From JACKFB01 sp041389525 (GTDB lineage: Bacteria > Myxococcota_A > UBA9042 > PHBI01 > JACKFB01), in the NCBI GenBank assembly GCA_041389525.1, contig JAWKRR010000041.1:1-64000 (forward strand): a DNA stretch of 64,000 bases. Direction: 5' to 3'. How positions within the stretch are numbered: the first letter of the stretch is position 1; each line of letters begins with the position of its first letter. Position numbers and translations under genes: made by a program. The notes below the pieces were generated by a model, which saw nothing but the letters and a program-made list of their open reading frames with translations, was not told where the DNA came from and searched no databases. This document shows positions 49,925-58,907 of this stretch, piece after piece.

Positions 49925-51055
49925 TCAGATCTCGAGCTGGCTTGCGTGCCGCTCCCGGCAGGCTTGCCAAGCGCGCTCGTCGAAGGCCGCGCCCTCTTCG
50001 CGCCACAGGCGGTCGACCACAAGCTCGCCCGCCTCGACGTGGCCCTCGAAGCGCCCGACCAGGCGGCCGTGGTGCAGCAGCGGACACACGTAGTAGCCCC
50101 AGCGCCGCTGGGCCGCTGGCTTGTAGACCTCCCAGATGTACTCGAAGCCGAAGGCGTGCTCGACCAGCTTCCGGTCCCACAGCAGCGGGTCCAGGGGCCC
50201 GAGGATGCGCATCTGGCCGTCGTCGTCGCCGAAACGGCGGTCGAGAAAGCCCCGGGGAGCTAGGTAGATCCTGGCGTTTTCGCCAACCTGCACCCGCTCG
50301 AGCAGTCCCTGGCTCACAAGCTCGCCCACGAGCGCGCCGGTCCTGGTCTCGCTCAGCATCGACCACTGAGGCCCCGCGTTCACCGAGAGCAGCCCCGCGG
50401 CCTCGACGCGCTCGAGCAAGGCCCAGCGCGCGAACTCCACGGGCGCCGCAGCCTCGGCGACCGCGCCCAGCGCGCGCTCGGGCAGGTCGTACAGCTTGTC
50501 CCGCCCGCGCCGCCCCGAGACCACCACCCGGCACCGCGCCCACAGCACGCGCAGCGCCATGGTCCCGACCTTGGTCGTCGTCTTCCAGCCGCTCAGGTCC
50601 AGCGGCGCCGCCCGCCCGTGGTCGTCCAGGTCCCCGGCGGTCAGGGGCCCGCGCTCCGCCACGTCCGCGTAGACCGCCTCGATGGCCGCCTCGGGGATCG
50701 CCTCGTAGCGCGAGTGCAGGCGCAGCCAAGGCCGCCGCGCGGCCAGCGCCCGGTAGTAAGGAAATCCCTCGGCCGGGACGAGGCAGCGCTCCTTGGCGAA
50801 GTGCTCGAACGCGTGTCCCGGCATCAGCGCGTCGTAGATCCCGCCGCGCTTGAGCCCGTCCACCCGCGCCATCGCGACGAGATCCGCGTTCGTGCCCACG
50901 CGATCCAGCGGGTCCAGCTGAATGAGCCGCAGCGCCGCGAGCACCTCCCGCGCGCCCTCGGCCCCCGCCGACGCCCGCATCGCCCGCAGGCCAAGCTGCC
51001 CGACCAAGCGGTCCCGCGCCTCATCCGGCGTCACGCGTCGCGGCGCACTGACCAT
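49925..51055 (-). CDS. YcaQ-type winged-helix DNA glycosylase
   Basis: A 376-residue member of the HTH_42 (AlkZ/YcaQ) family, DNA glycosylases acting on bulky alkyl lesions and, for YcaQ, interstrand crosslinks. The signature Q-x-D, which defines YcaQ-like rather than AlkZ-like (Q-x-Q) members, is present in LRLIQLDPLDRVGTNADLV. The conserved C-terminal block LGPLDPLLWDRKLVEHAFGF then EYIWEVYKP and RRWGYYVCPLLHHG is complete. The start at 51055 has GGGAGG upstream; 51109 would add 18 residues. A cytoplasmic repair enzyme, not linked by operon to its neighbours (117-bp gap to the CpXC gene). Confidence 0.88.
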   Translation of the reverse strand: MVSAPRRVTPDEARDRLVGQLGLRAMRASAGAEGAREVLAALRLIQLDPLDRVGTNADLVAMARVDGLKRGGIYDALMPGHAFEHFAKERCLVPAEGFPYYRALAARRPWLRLHSRYEAIPEAAIEAVYADVAERGPLTAGDLDDHGRAAPLDLSGWKTTTKVGTMALRVLWARCRVVVSGRRGRDKLYDLPERALGAVAEAAAPVEFARWALLERVEAAGLLSVNAGPQWSMLSETRTGALVGELVSQGLLERVQVGENARIYLAPRGFLDRRFGDDDGQMRILGPLDPLLWDRKLVEHAFGFEYIWEVYKPAAQRRWGYYVCPLLHHGRLVGRFEGHVEAGELVVDRLWREEGAAFDERAWQACRERHASQLEI

Positions 51056-51359
51056 CGGCTCCCTCCCCCGCCGGCCAGCCGCATCGGCCGCCGAGCCCCA
51101 GCAGACCACAGCGCCGCGCCGCCCGACCAGCCCGACGGCGGCGGTCCGTGCCGTTGATCCAGCCGCGGCGCTGAGCCTTACCCAGCCCCCATCTCCCGAC
51201 CGCGCGGCCGACCCGCGACGGCCCTCACTTGGCAGAAAATCCCTTGTCGACTGGCCTCCCGCCGTGCATCACTCCCGCACGCGCGCCGCACCTGCTGGCG
51301 CCTTCTCGCGGCCGACACAGATCGGTAGCGGGCCCGTCCTCACACAGGAGTCGACGAGT

Positions 51360-53615
51360 ATGAGCAGCAGCTTCGATCGAGACGTCGCCGAGACCCAGGC
51401 ATGGTTCGACAGCCCACGATTCAAGGGCATCACGCGCCTCTACACCGCCCGTCAGGTGGTTGAGCAGCGCGGGACCATCCCCACCGACTACCCGATCGCG
51501 CGCGGCGCTGCCGAGGCCTTCCACGCCCGACTCGTCGAGATGTACGGCGAGAAGAAGAGCGTCACGACCTTCGGCCCCTACTCGCCGGGCCAGGCCGTCA
51601 CCATGAAGCGCATGGGCATCGAGGGCATCTACCTCGGTGGCTGGGCCACGTCGGCCAAGGGCTCGATCACCGAGGATCCCGGCCCCGACCTCGCCAGCTA
51701 CCCGCTGAGCCAGGTGCCCGACGAGGCCGCCGTGCTGGTGCGCGCGCTGCTGACCGCCGACCGCAACCAGCAGTACCTGCGCTCGCGCATGAGCGCCGAG
51801 GAGCGCGCCAAGACGCCCGAGCACGACTACCGCCCCTTCATCATCGCCGACGCCGACACGGGCCACGGCGGCGACCCGCACGTGCGCAACCTCGTGCGCC
51901 GCTTCGTCGAGGTCGGCGTCCCCGGCTACCACATCGAGGACCAGCGCCCCGGCACCAAGAAGTGCGGCCACCAGGGCGGCAAGGTGCTGGTGCCCAGCGA
52001 CGAGCAGATCAAGCGCCTCAACGCCGCGCGCTTTCAGCTCGACATCATGGGCGTGGCCGGGCTCATCGTGGCACGCACCGACGCCGAGGCCGCGACGCTG
52101 CTGGAGAGCAACGGCGACGAGCGCGACCAGCCCTTCATCTTGGGCGTCACCAACCCGTCGGTCCCCGGCTACAAGGCCGTCTACTTGGCGCTGCTGCGCG
52201 CCATGCACGAGGCGGGCGTCACGGAGATCAACGGGCACCTGCTCTACGCGCTGCCCGAGGGGCAGCTCGAGGAGGCGCAGAACTGGCTCAAGGGCGCCGG
52301 CGTCCTGGCGTTGGCGAAGACCAGCGCCGAGGCGTACCTCGCGGGCCGCGAGACCAGCCTGGACAAGACCCTGGAGACCGCGGCGTCGAAGCTGCGGGCC
52401 GCCTGGGAGACCGGCGCCGCCCTGATGACCTACGCGGACGCCGTGGCCGAGGTGCTGGAGTCCCGCACCGCCGACGGCGAGCGCTTCGACATGACCGTCG
52501 AGCAGTGGCGCGCCTTCTCGCGCCGCGCCTCGCTCTACGCCGCGCGCCAGCAGGCCGCCGAGCTGGACCTGCACCCCCACTGGGACTGCGAGCGCGCCCG
52601 CACCCCCGAGGGCTACTACCAGATCCGCGGCGGCATCGAGTACGGCATCGCCAAGTCCCTCGCCGCGGCGCCCTTCTGCGACATCCTCTGGATGGAGACG
52701 AAGACGGCCGACCTCGCCGACGCCCGCGTCTTCGCCGAGGCCATTCACGCCGAGTTCCCCGACAAGATGCTGGCGTACAACCTGTCGCCGTCCTTTTCCT
52801 GGGACACCACCGGGATGACCGAGGACGAGATGCGCGCCTTCCCGGCCGAGCTGGGCAAGCTGGGCTTCGTGTTCAACTTCATCACCTACGGCGGCCACCA
52901 GGTCGACGGCCTGGCCGGTGAAGAGTTCGCGATGGCGCTGCAGCAGGACGGCATGCTGGCGTTGGCGCGGCTGCAGCGGAAGCTGCGCCTGGTCGACTCG
53001 CCCTACCGCACGCCCCAGACCAAGGTCGGCGGGCCGCGCCTCGACGGAGCGCTCGTCGCCTCGTCGGGCCGCACCGCGACGACCAAGGCCATGGGCAAGG
53101 GCTCCACCCAACACCAGCACCTGGTCGAGACCGAGGTCCCGACGCGCTTGCTCGAGGACTGGCTCGGCATGTGGCGCGCGCAGCACGGCATCAACACGCC
53201 CCTACGCGTCGAGATGCGGCCGCATCGCGCCGGCAGCGAGCTCCTCGAGCTTCGCGTGCTGGACCCGGCCGGCGAGAAGCTCGCCAACGTCATCTTCGCC
53301 GCCATCAACGACCGCCGCGGCCGCGCCATCCTCTCGGTGCGCGACCAGAACACCTTCGAGGCGGGCCTGCGCAAGAAGCGCCTGATGACGCTGCTGCACC
53401 TCTTCCTGGTGTATCGCTACCGCATCGACTCGATCCACTACGTCAGCCCGACCGAGGACAACGGCCATCAGACCCGCAGCATGATGCGCCACGGCTTCTT
53501 CACCGAGGTCGCGAGCGAGGTCGGCGACATCATCGTCGCCACGGTCGATCCCGAGCGCATCGAGAGCTGGGTCGACCCGTCGCGCGAGGCGCTGAAGGCG
53601 CTGCTGACGGCGTAG
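51360..53615 (+). CDS. aceA: Isocitrate lyase, long form
   Basis: Splits isocitrate into glyoxylate and succinate, the first step of the glyoxylate shunt. The catalytic motif KKCGH (Cys202 as nucleophile) occurs in HIEDQRPGTKKCGHQGG, with the Mg-binding region IIADADTGHGG and the later NLSPSFSW motif. At 751 residues it is much longer than the classical 430-residue enzyme and resembles the ICL2/AceA2 type, with an inserted helical section (about residues 270-400) and a C-terminal domain from about 560. AGGAG precedes the ATG at 51360 by nine bases. Its product succinate enters the SDH encoded at 20-24 kb. No malate synthase is in the window. Confidence 0.93.
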   Translation: MSSSFDRDVAETQAWFDSPRFKGITRLYTARQVVEQRGTIPTDYPIARGAAEAFHARLVEMYGEKKSVTTFGPYSPGQAVTMKRMGIEGIYLGGWATSAKGSITEDPGPDLASYPLSQVPDEAAVLVRALLTADRNQQYLRSRMSAEERAKTPEHDYRPFIIADADTGHGGDPHVRNLVRRFVEVGVPGYHIEDQRPGTKKCGHQGGKVLVPSDEQIKRLNAARFQLDIMGVAGLIVARTDAEAATLLESNGDERDQPFILGVTNPSVPGYKAVYLALLRAMHEAGVTEINGHLLYALPEGQLEEAQNWLKGAGVLALAKTSAEAYLAGRETSLDKTLETAASKLRAAWETGAALMTYADAVAEVLESRTADGERFDMTVEQWRAFSRRASLYAARQQAAELDLHPHWDCERARTPEGYYQIRGGIEYGIAKSLAAAPFCDILWMETKTADLADARVFAEAIHAEFPDKMLAYNLSPSFSWDTTGMTEDEMRAFPAELGKLGFVFNFITYGGHQVDGLAGEEFAMALQQDGMLALARLQRKLRLVDSPYRTPQTKVGGPRLDGALVASSGRTATTKAMGKGSTQHQHLVETEVPTRLLEDWLGMWRAQHGINTPLRVEMRPHRAGSELLELRVLDPAGEKLANVIFAAINDRRGRAILSVRDQNTFEAGLRKKRLMTLLHLFLVYRYRIDSIHYVSPTEDNGHQTRSMMRHGFFTEVASEVGDIIVATVDPERIESWVDPSREALKALLTA

Positions 53616-53640
53616 TTCGGCACGGCGCGCCGCGGGCGGT

Positions 53641-54396
53641 CTAAGACCCGCTGGTGGCGCGCCACAGCCACGCCACCATCCGGTTCGGCATCGGCCGGTC
53701 GCCCACGAAGGCCGTGTAGCCCTGGATCCCCGGGATCGCCCGGTACCAGGCGCTCAGCCGCCACGCGTGCCAGAACGACTTCACGCTGATGCTCCAGCGC
53801 TTCCCGTCGGCGGGGTCGTTGAAGACGACGCGCCCGCCCTCGAAGCCGCGCACCACGATCCAGTGCAGCCCCGGCTTGCGCGTCCCCCACAGGGTCGGCG
53901 CCTCGACCAGCGCCAGCACCGGTCGCCCCTGCGCCAGCGCCCCTGCCAGGGTCATCAACGACGAGGACTCCGGCGCCAGATGCGGGTGGCTCAACCTCTC
54001 GAATCGCACGTCGCCACCGAAGTGTTCGAGGATCCCCTGGATCATCGAGGGCGTCGTCATCCCCGGGTCGCGCCAGGGCAGATGCCACGACCGCGACGGG
54101 TAGCGCTGCCACGACCACGCGCCCACGGCGTCGCGCAGCTCGTCCAGCGCCGCGCCGTCGTCCCCGCTGTACGCGGCGAGAAACATCGCGGCCGCCGTCG
54201 GCCCGCAGTTCGCTTGCTCGCTGGCCTGCACCGTCATCGGCACGTCCAGGTCCACGCTCGGCAGCCGGATGTTGCGGGTGGGGTCGCCCTCGGCGTCCGC
54301 GGACAGCGGCACGGCCAGCGCGAGCCCGAGCGTGAGCAGCAGGACCGGCAAGAGCAGCCCGCGTGCGAGTGGACGGCGAGGAGCGGCAGACGACAT
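53641..54396 (-). CDS. Exported C39-like cysteine peptidase
   Basis: A 251-residue exported protein (signal peptide residues 1-35, GLLLPVLLLTLGLALAVPLS then ADA) with a Peptidase_C39_2 papain-like domain. The catalytic Cys lies in QASEQANCGPTAAAMFLAAY (Cys64), the His in PGLHWIVVRGF (His178) and the Asn/Asp in VFNDPADGKRW (193-194). There is no ABC transporter or bacteriocin gene nearby, so this is a stand-alone periplasmic or surface peptidase rather than a bacteriocin-leader protease. GGAGG is five bases before the ATG at 54396. The C-terminal 35 residues are Trp/Arg-rich. Confidence 0.85.
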   Translation of the reverse strand: MSSAAPRRPLARGLLLPVLLLTLGLALAVPLSADAEGDPTRNIRLPSVDLDVPMTVQASEQANCGPTAAAMFLAAYSGDDGAALDELRDAVGAWSWQRYPSRSWHLPWRDPGMTTPSMIQGILEHFGGDVRFERLSHPHLAPESSSLMTLAGALAQGRPVLALVEAPTLWGTRKPGLHWIVVRGFEGGRVVFNDPADGKRWSISVKSFWHAWRLSAWYRAIPGIQGYTAFVGDRPMPNRMVAWLWRATSGS

Positions 54397-54481
54397 CGAG
54401 ACCTCCGAAAGTAAGCGGCGCTGTCGCCACTGTCCCCGTGGGGTCAACTCAGTCAGTGCGGACGTGATTTCCGGATGGCCT

Positions 54482-54499
54482 TCAGGTTCCTCAACCTGA
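54482..54499. repeat. Small inverted repeat
   Basis: TCAGGTT-CCTC-AACCTGA, a 7-bp perfect stem with a 4-base loop in the 184-bp gap between the C39-like gene start and the end of the GMC oxidoreductase gene. It may be an operator for the peptidase gene or a weak transcription end. Confidence 0.35.
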
Positions 54500-54580
54500 G
54501 TTCACGATGGCGGAAGGACCCCGTCAATTCAATCGGTCGGTCCGGGCGCCGGGTTTAGCGGCCAGGCGCGGCCAGCGAGA

Positions 54581-56176
54581 TCAGGCGTCGCCGCGCTTCG
54601 GCTCGACCAACGACATCGCGCGCTCGGCCATCGCGGTGATCGTCAGGCTGGGGTTCACGCCCAGGTTCGCCGGCACCATCGACCCGTCGACCACGTAGAG
54701 CCCGTCGTATCCGTAGGCGCGGTGCGACGCGTCGATCACCCCGGTCTCGGCGCTGTCGCCCATGGTGCACCCGCCCAAGATGTGGGCGGTGGTCGGCACC
54801 GACATCAGAAGCTCGGTCATGGCCGAGCGCGGCACCCCGTCGATGTTCTTGGCGACCCGACGCGCGATGTCGTTTCCGATAGGGATCGTCGCCTTGATCG
54901 AGCTGTCGCCGCGGTTGTCGGTGTCGAAGGCGAAGGACCAGGGCGCCCACCACCGCCGACGGCGCACGAAGCGCATGTAGCTGTCCACCGGCTGCATCAC
55001 CAGCAAGATGATGCCGCGCTTGGCCCAGCCGAAGGGGTTGGCCACCTTGAGCGCCCGGATGGGGTGGCGAAATGTCTGAGCCGCCGCCTGCATGAATCGC
55101 CGCCAGCGCGGCCCGTCGTCGGTCATCGCGGTCGTGATCAGCGAGAGCAGATCCGAGCCGCGGCTGTAGCGCACGGCCTCGATGTGCGTGTCGTCGTCAG
55201 GGTGAACGCCCGCGGAGATCGCGATGCCGTGGGCGTAGTCGACGCCCGGCTTTGTCGACTCCACCCCCAGCACGGCCTCCGAGTTCGTCCGCACGTACTC
55301 ACCAAGGCGCGGCGACAGGCGCCCCAGGCTGCCCCGCTCGCGGCACTCCATCAGCAGCTTGGTCGTCCCGATGGCGCCCGCCGACATCACGACCCGCCGC
55401 GCCGTAAAGCGCCGCTTGCCGAGCTTCATCACCGGGGACGTCGAGCGGTGGGTCAGCACCTCGAAGCCGCCGCCCTCGAGCGGCCGAATGTCGTCCACCA
55501 TGGTCAGCGGGTGCACCTCGGCGCCGCGCCGCTCCGCCAGCCACAGGTAGTTCTTGTCCAGCGTGTTCTTCGCGCCGTGCCGGCACCCCACCATGCATCC
55601 CGCGCACAGCGTGCAGCCGCGCCGCTCGGGCCCCTCGCCGCCGAAGAACGGGTCCGCGTGCGGCACCCCGGGCCCGTCCCCGAAGTACACGCCCACCGTC
55701 GCGACGTGGAAGGTGTCCTCGCGCCCGATCTCCCTGACGGCATCGAGCAAAAGGCGGTCCCCCTCCGCGATGTGCTGGCTGGTCACCGCGCCCAGCATCC
55801 GCTTCGCCGTCTCGTAGTGCGGCGCCAGCGCGGCCTGCCAGTCCGCCTCCGCCGCCGGCCACCGCGCGTCCCGAAAGGCCCGCGCGGGCGGCACCAGCAG
55901 CGTGTTCGCGTAGACGAGGCTCCCGCCGCCCACGCCCGCCCCCGACAGCACGAACGCGTCGCGGAACACCGTCATCCGCATGATGCCAAAGCAGCGCAGC
56001 AGCGGCGCCCACAGGTACCGCCGCGCGCTCCAGGTCGTCTTCGGGAAGTCGTCGGGCCCGAACCGCCGCCCGGCCTCGAGCACGCCGACCCGGTAGCCCT
56101 TCTCGGACAGACGCATCGCCGAGACGCTACCCCCGAACCCGGAGCCGACGATCAGGAAGTCGTAGTCGTAGTCCAT
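54581..56176 (-). CDS. GMC-family FAD oxidoreductase
   Basis: A 531-residue flavin oxidoreductase of the GMC superfamily, similar to bacterial cholesterol oxidase-like enzymes. The FAD Rossmann motif VGSGFGGS lies at residues 10-17; FVLSGAGVGGGSLVYANTLL and RRVVMSAGAIGTTKLL are conserved FAD-contacting parts; the C-terminus has TTAHILGGCTMG and GLYVVDGSMVPANLGVNPSL then TITAMAERA. A Cys cluster (GCTLCAGCMVGCRHGAKNTL) occurs in this subgroup. No Sec signal. It oxidises an alcohol group, possibly of a sterol or other hydrophobic compound; the substrate cannot be predicted. Confidence 0.9.
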   Translation of the reverse strand: MDYDYDFLIVGSGFGGSVSAMRLSEKGYRVGVLEAGRRFGPDDFPKTTWSARRYLWAPLLRCFGIMRMTVFRDAFVLSGAGVGGGSLVYANTLLVPPARAFRDARWPAAEADWQAALAPHYETAKRMLGAVTSQHIAEGDRLLLDAVREIGREDTFHVATVGVYFGDGPGVPHADPFFGGEGPERRGCTLCAGCMVGCRHGAKNTLDKNYLWLAERRGAEVHPLTMVDDIRPLEGGGFEVLTHRSTSPVMKLGKRRFTARRVVMSAGAIGTTKLLMECRERGSLGRLSPRLGEYVRTNSEAVLGVESTKPGVDYAHGIAISAGVHPDDDTHIEAVRYSRGSDLLSLITTAMTDDGPRWRRFMQAAAQTFRHPIRALKVANPFGWAKRGIILLVMQPVDSYMRFVRRRRWWAPWSFAFDTDNRGDSSIKATIPIGNDIARRVAKNIDGVPRSAMTELLMSVPTTAHILGGCTMGDSAETGVIDASHRAYGYDGLYVVDGSMVPANLGVNPSLTITAMAERAMSLVEPKRGDA

Positions 56177-56322
56177 CGCCCGCCATCGTGGCCCCTCCGC
56201 CCCCTCGCGTCGAGCCCCGCCGGTGGCCCGCTCGACCGCAGCCGCTCTCGCCCACGCATGTGCTGCCTTGACACCGTCTCCGAGCGGGTGCTACGCCAGC
56301 CGCGCTTCTGGAGGGCGCGAAA

Positions 56323-56700
56323 TTGGCCAGCGGGGAGACCGGAAACGTTGTCGGGGCGGGCTCACGAGTCAAAGGACGCGTGACTGGCACCGGTTCGCTC
56401 AGCGTGGACGGCGCCGTCGATGGCGAAATCCGGCTCGAGGGCGACGTCGTCGTCAACCCGTCGGGTCGCGTCGCGGCTCCGGTCAGCGGCGCCAACATCA
56501 GTGTCTGGGGCGCGCTCACGGGCAACGCCACCGCATCGCGGACGCTCACGGTGGGCCCGGGCGCCATCGTCGAGGGCGACCTGACGGCGCCCACCATCAC
56601 CATCCACCCGGACGCTCGGCTCACGGGCCGCGTCCACATGGAGCTGGACCTCCCAAAGGGGGCGCCGCGCAACACCCGCGCGGCGCAGGGACGCTGGTAG
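56323..56700 (+). CDS. Bactofilin (1 of 3)
   Basis: A 125-residue bactofilin, a cytoskeletal protein that polymerises without nucleotide into filaments through a right-handed beta-helix. The core shows the usual repeats: SRVKGRVTGTGSLSVDGAVDG with EIRLEGDVVVNPSGRVAAPV and ISVWGALTGNATASRTLTVG. The start is a TTG at 56323 with GGAGG about eight bases before; no ATG fits the family start. It is the first of three adjacent bactofilin genes, a pattern like bacNOP in Myxococcus xanthus, although orthology of each cannot be assigned here. The short C-terminal tail is basic (GAPRNTRAAQGRW). Confidence 0.85.
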   Translation: MASGETGNVVGAGSRVKGRVTGTGSLSVDGAVDGEIRLEGDVVVNPSGRVAAPVSGANISVWGALTGNATASRTLTVGPGAIVEGDLTAPTITIHPDARLTGRVHMELDLPKGAPRNTRAAQGRW

Positions 56701-56736
56701 CAGCGCACCCAGGTTCGGCCCACGAAGCGAGAGAAC

Positions 56737-57051
56737 ATGGCTGAGACGATTATCGGCAACAACATCGTGATCGACGGCGAGATCACCGGCAGCGACTCCA
56801 TCACCATCCTCGGCACGGTCCGCGGGCGGGTGGAGGTCAAAGACACGGTGACCGTCGCGGCGAGCGGGCGCGTCGAGGCCGACATCCAGTGCCAAGCGGC
56901 CGAGGTCGCGGGCGCCGTTCAGGGCAACGTGAGCGCTGTCGACAAGATCGAGATCAAGTCCGGCGGGCGTCTGGTCGGCGACGTTCGGGCACCGCGCGTG
57001 CTCATCGCTGACGGGGCTGCCTTCAAGGGCAACATCAACATGCAGAACTAG
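56737..57051 (+). CDS. Bactofilin (2 of 3)
   Basis: A 104-residue bactofilin, nearly only the beta-helix core: ETIIGNNIVIDGEITGSDSI then TILGTVRGRVEVKDTVTVAA and GGRLVGDVRAPRVLIADGAA. The tail is minimal (FKGNINMQN), as in the shortest family members, which co-polymerise with longer ones in M. xanthus. The gene is 36 bp after the first bactofilin gene and two bases before the third, so they are certainly co-transcribed. Confidence 0.92.
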   Translation: MAETIIGNNIVIDGEITGSDSITILGTVRGRVEVKDTVTVAASGRVEADIQCQAAEVAGAVQGNVSAVDKIEIKSGGRLVGDVRAPRVLIADGAAFKGNINMQN

Positions 57052-57053
57052 CC

Positions 57054-57731
57054 ATGGCCGACGCCCCCACGCGAATCTCCGAGAATCAGCGCGTCGACGG
57101 CACGCTGCGCGCCACCGAGGACGTGACCCTCGCGGGGCGGCTGTACGGGCGTCTGGAGTGCGAGCGGACCTTCACCGTGGAGGCCAGCGGCTACGTCGAG
57201 GCCGAGTGCTTCGTGAAGACGCTGGTCGTGCACGGCGTCGTCGTGGGCGACATCCACGCCTCCGAGGACCTCATCATCGAGCGCACGGGCCAGGTCCAGG
57301 GCAGCATCCGCGCGCGACGCATGAAGTTGCGGGCGGGCGGGCGCATCTCGGGCCAGGTCGCCACGGGCGTCGAGGTCCGGCTGCCTTCGCCGCGCGAGAC
57401 CGCGACCGCCAGCGCCGCACGCCGCCCGCCGAAAGCCAGCCCCGCGCCCTCCATCGACGACTGGGACGCGCCGGCGCCCGCTCGAAGCGCTCCGCGCCCG
57501 GCGCGCGACGCGATGCCCGACGTGGACGAGCTGGGCTCGATGCCCCCGCGCGCCGCCGACTCCGGCCAGCGCCACAGCGCCCCAGCACCCGTCCAAGACG
57601 CCCCCGCGGCGCGCAAGCCCGCCGAGGTCGTCGAGGTCGCGCCCGCCCACGAGGTCGAGACCGACCATCCCGGCGAAGTCGTCGAGACCGACGAAGATGT
57701 TGCGAGTCGCGACGCGCCGCAGCTCAACTAG
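57054..57731 (+). CDS. Bactofilin (3 of 3) with long disordered tail
   Basis: A 225-residue bactofilin. The beta-helix covers residues 5-110 (TRISENQRVDGTLRATEDVT then LAGRLYGRLECERTFTVEAS, GQVQGSIRARRMKLRAGG). The C-terminal half is a disordered Ala/Pro/Asp/Glu-rich tail ending EVVETDEDVASRDAPQLN, a likely docking part for partner proteins, as for BacP-type proteins. It overlaps nothing and starts two bases after the second bactofilin gene; pyrE follows 19 bp later, suggesting one operon. Confidence 0.9.
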   Translation: MADAPTRISENQRVDGTLRATEDVTLAGRLYGRLECERTFTVEASGYVEAECFVKTLVVHGVVVGDIHASEDLIIERTGQVQGSIRARRMKLRAGGRISGQVATGVEVRLPSPRETATASAARRPPKASPAPSIDDWDAPAPARSAPRPARDAMPDVDELGSMPPRAADSGQRHSAPAPVQDAPAARKPAEVVEVAPAHEVETDHPGEVVETDEDVASRDAPQLN

Positions 57732-57750
57732 CAACTTCTGAGAGGCGCCT

Positions 57751-58323
57751 GTGAGCCAACCGAGAGCCGAACTCCTCGCCCTGCTCACCGAGCTGTCCTT
57801 TGAGCGGCGGAACGTGGTCCTGTCCAGCGGCAAGACCTCGGACTTCTACATCGACTGCAAGCAGACCCTGCTGCACCCGGACGGCATGGCGCTGACCGGC
57901 ACCGTCCTCGTCGACGTGTGGCAGCAGCAGGGGTTCCCCATCGACTCCGTCGGCGGGCCCACCTTGGGTGCGGACCCCATGACCTGCGCGTTCGTGCTGC
58001 AAGCGCGGCGTCGCGGCCTGATGGTGCCTGGGTTTTTCGTGCGCAAAGAGGCCAAGGGCCACGGCACGATGGCCTTCGTCGAGGGGACGCGCTCGCTGGT
58101 CGCCGGCGCCCGCGCCCTGGTGCTCGAGGACGTCATCACCACCGGCGCGTCGTCGGTTCGCGCCATCAACCGCCTGCGCGAGGCCGGCCTCGAGGTCGCC
58201 GCGCTCTTCTGCCTCGTCGACCGGCTGGACGGCGGCCGCGAGGCCATCGAGGCCGCCGGGGTGCCGGTGACGGCCATGTACACCCGCGAGGACTTCCCGG
58301 GCATGGGCGGCGCCGAATCATGA
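57751..58323 (+). CDS. pyrE: Orotate phosphoribosyltransferase
   Basis: Joins orotate with PRPP to make orotidine 5'-phosphate in pyrimidine synthesis. The PRPP motif ALVLEDVITTGASS is intact; the N-terminal GKTSDFYIDCKQTLLHPDG and the hood-loop GFFVRKEAKGHGT are standard. Length of 190 residues is normal. The start is a GTG at 57751 with GAGG upstream. It follows the bactofilin genes by 19 bp and overlaps the next gene by four bases (ATGA), so bactofilins, pyrE, a lipoprotein and a hydrolase form one probable operon. Confidence 0.95.
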   Translation: MSQPRAELLALLTELSFERRNVVLSSGKTSDFYIDCKQTLLHPDGMALTGTVLVDVWQQQGFPIDSVGGPTLGADPMTCAFVLQARRRGLMVPGFFVRKEAKGHGTMAFVEGTRSLVAGARALVLEDVITTGASSVRAINRLREAGLEVAALFCLVDRLDGGREAIEAAGVPVTAMYTREDFPGMGGAES

Positions 58324-58907
58324 GGCGCGGTCTCATCGTTTGGGCCGCAGGCGCCGTGATGATGGTCATGCTGGCCAGCTGCGCCAGCGACTTCCGCAAC
58401 TACGAGAAGACGCGGCGGCGCTGGACCAAGCGGGTCGAGACCTACGAGTCCTTCGAGAGCCGCCTCTTCGTGAAGGCGACCCTGAAGACCGCCGACTTCC
58501 GCGCCGCCTACGTCGACGGCTACGGCACCATCTTCGCCCTGGACCAGGCCACGCGCGCCGGGCTCCTCGAAGGCGAGCTGGCCGAGGACGCCAAAGAGCA
58601 CGTCGTCATCATCTCGAGCTTCGCCAACTCCCTGGACTGGGAAGACCTCGATCCCAAGGCCGGCATCTGGGACGTGCGCCTCGAGAACGACGCCGGGCGC
58701 GCCCTGCGGCCCACGCAGATGAAGCGCCTGGACGAGTCGAACCCGACGTGGAAGCGCCTCTTCCCCTACCTGGAGTTTCACGACCGCCTCTACGAGGTCC
58801 ACTTCGCCAAGAACCCCAGCGCGCCGCTGGTCAAAGCCGGCGAGCCCATTCACCTCATCATCGCCGGCGCCCCAGCGCAGGTGAAGCTGACCTGGCTCTA
58901 CGAATGA
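58320..58907 (+). CDS. Lipoprotein, unknown function
   Basis: A 195-residue lipoprotein with signal MRRGLIVWAAGAVMMVMLAS then C. Mature sequence: DFRNYEKTRRRWTKRVETYE then SFESRLFVKATLKTADFRAA, AKEHVVIISSFANSLDWEDL and FPYLEFHDRLYEVHFAKN, ending in a small beta domain (PIHLIIAGAPAQVKLTWLYE). The composition suggests a compact alpha/beta periplasmic domain. I recall similar lipoproteins in Myxococcota but know of no function. Translationally coupled on both sides: ATGA overlap with pyrE before and with the hydrolase after. Confidence 0.8.
   Translation: MRRGLIVWAAGAVMMVMLASCASDFRNYEKTRRRWTKRVETYESFESRLFVKATLKTADFRAAYVDGYGTIFALDQATRAGLLEGELAEDAKEHVVIISSFANSLDWEDLDPKAGIWDVRLENDAGRALRPTQMKRLDESNPTWKRLFPYLEFHDRLYEVHFAKNPSAPLVKAGEPIHLIIAGAPAQVKLTWLYE

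Noticed and set aside
53641..54396. Bacteriocin processing and export system
   Set aside because: The C39-like peptidase is alone; there is no ABC transporter and no small double-glycine peptide nearby.
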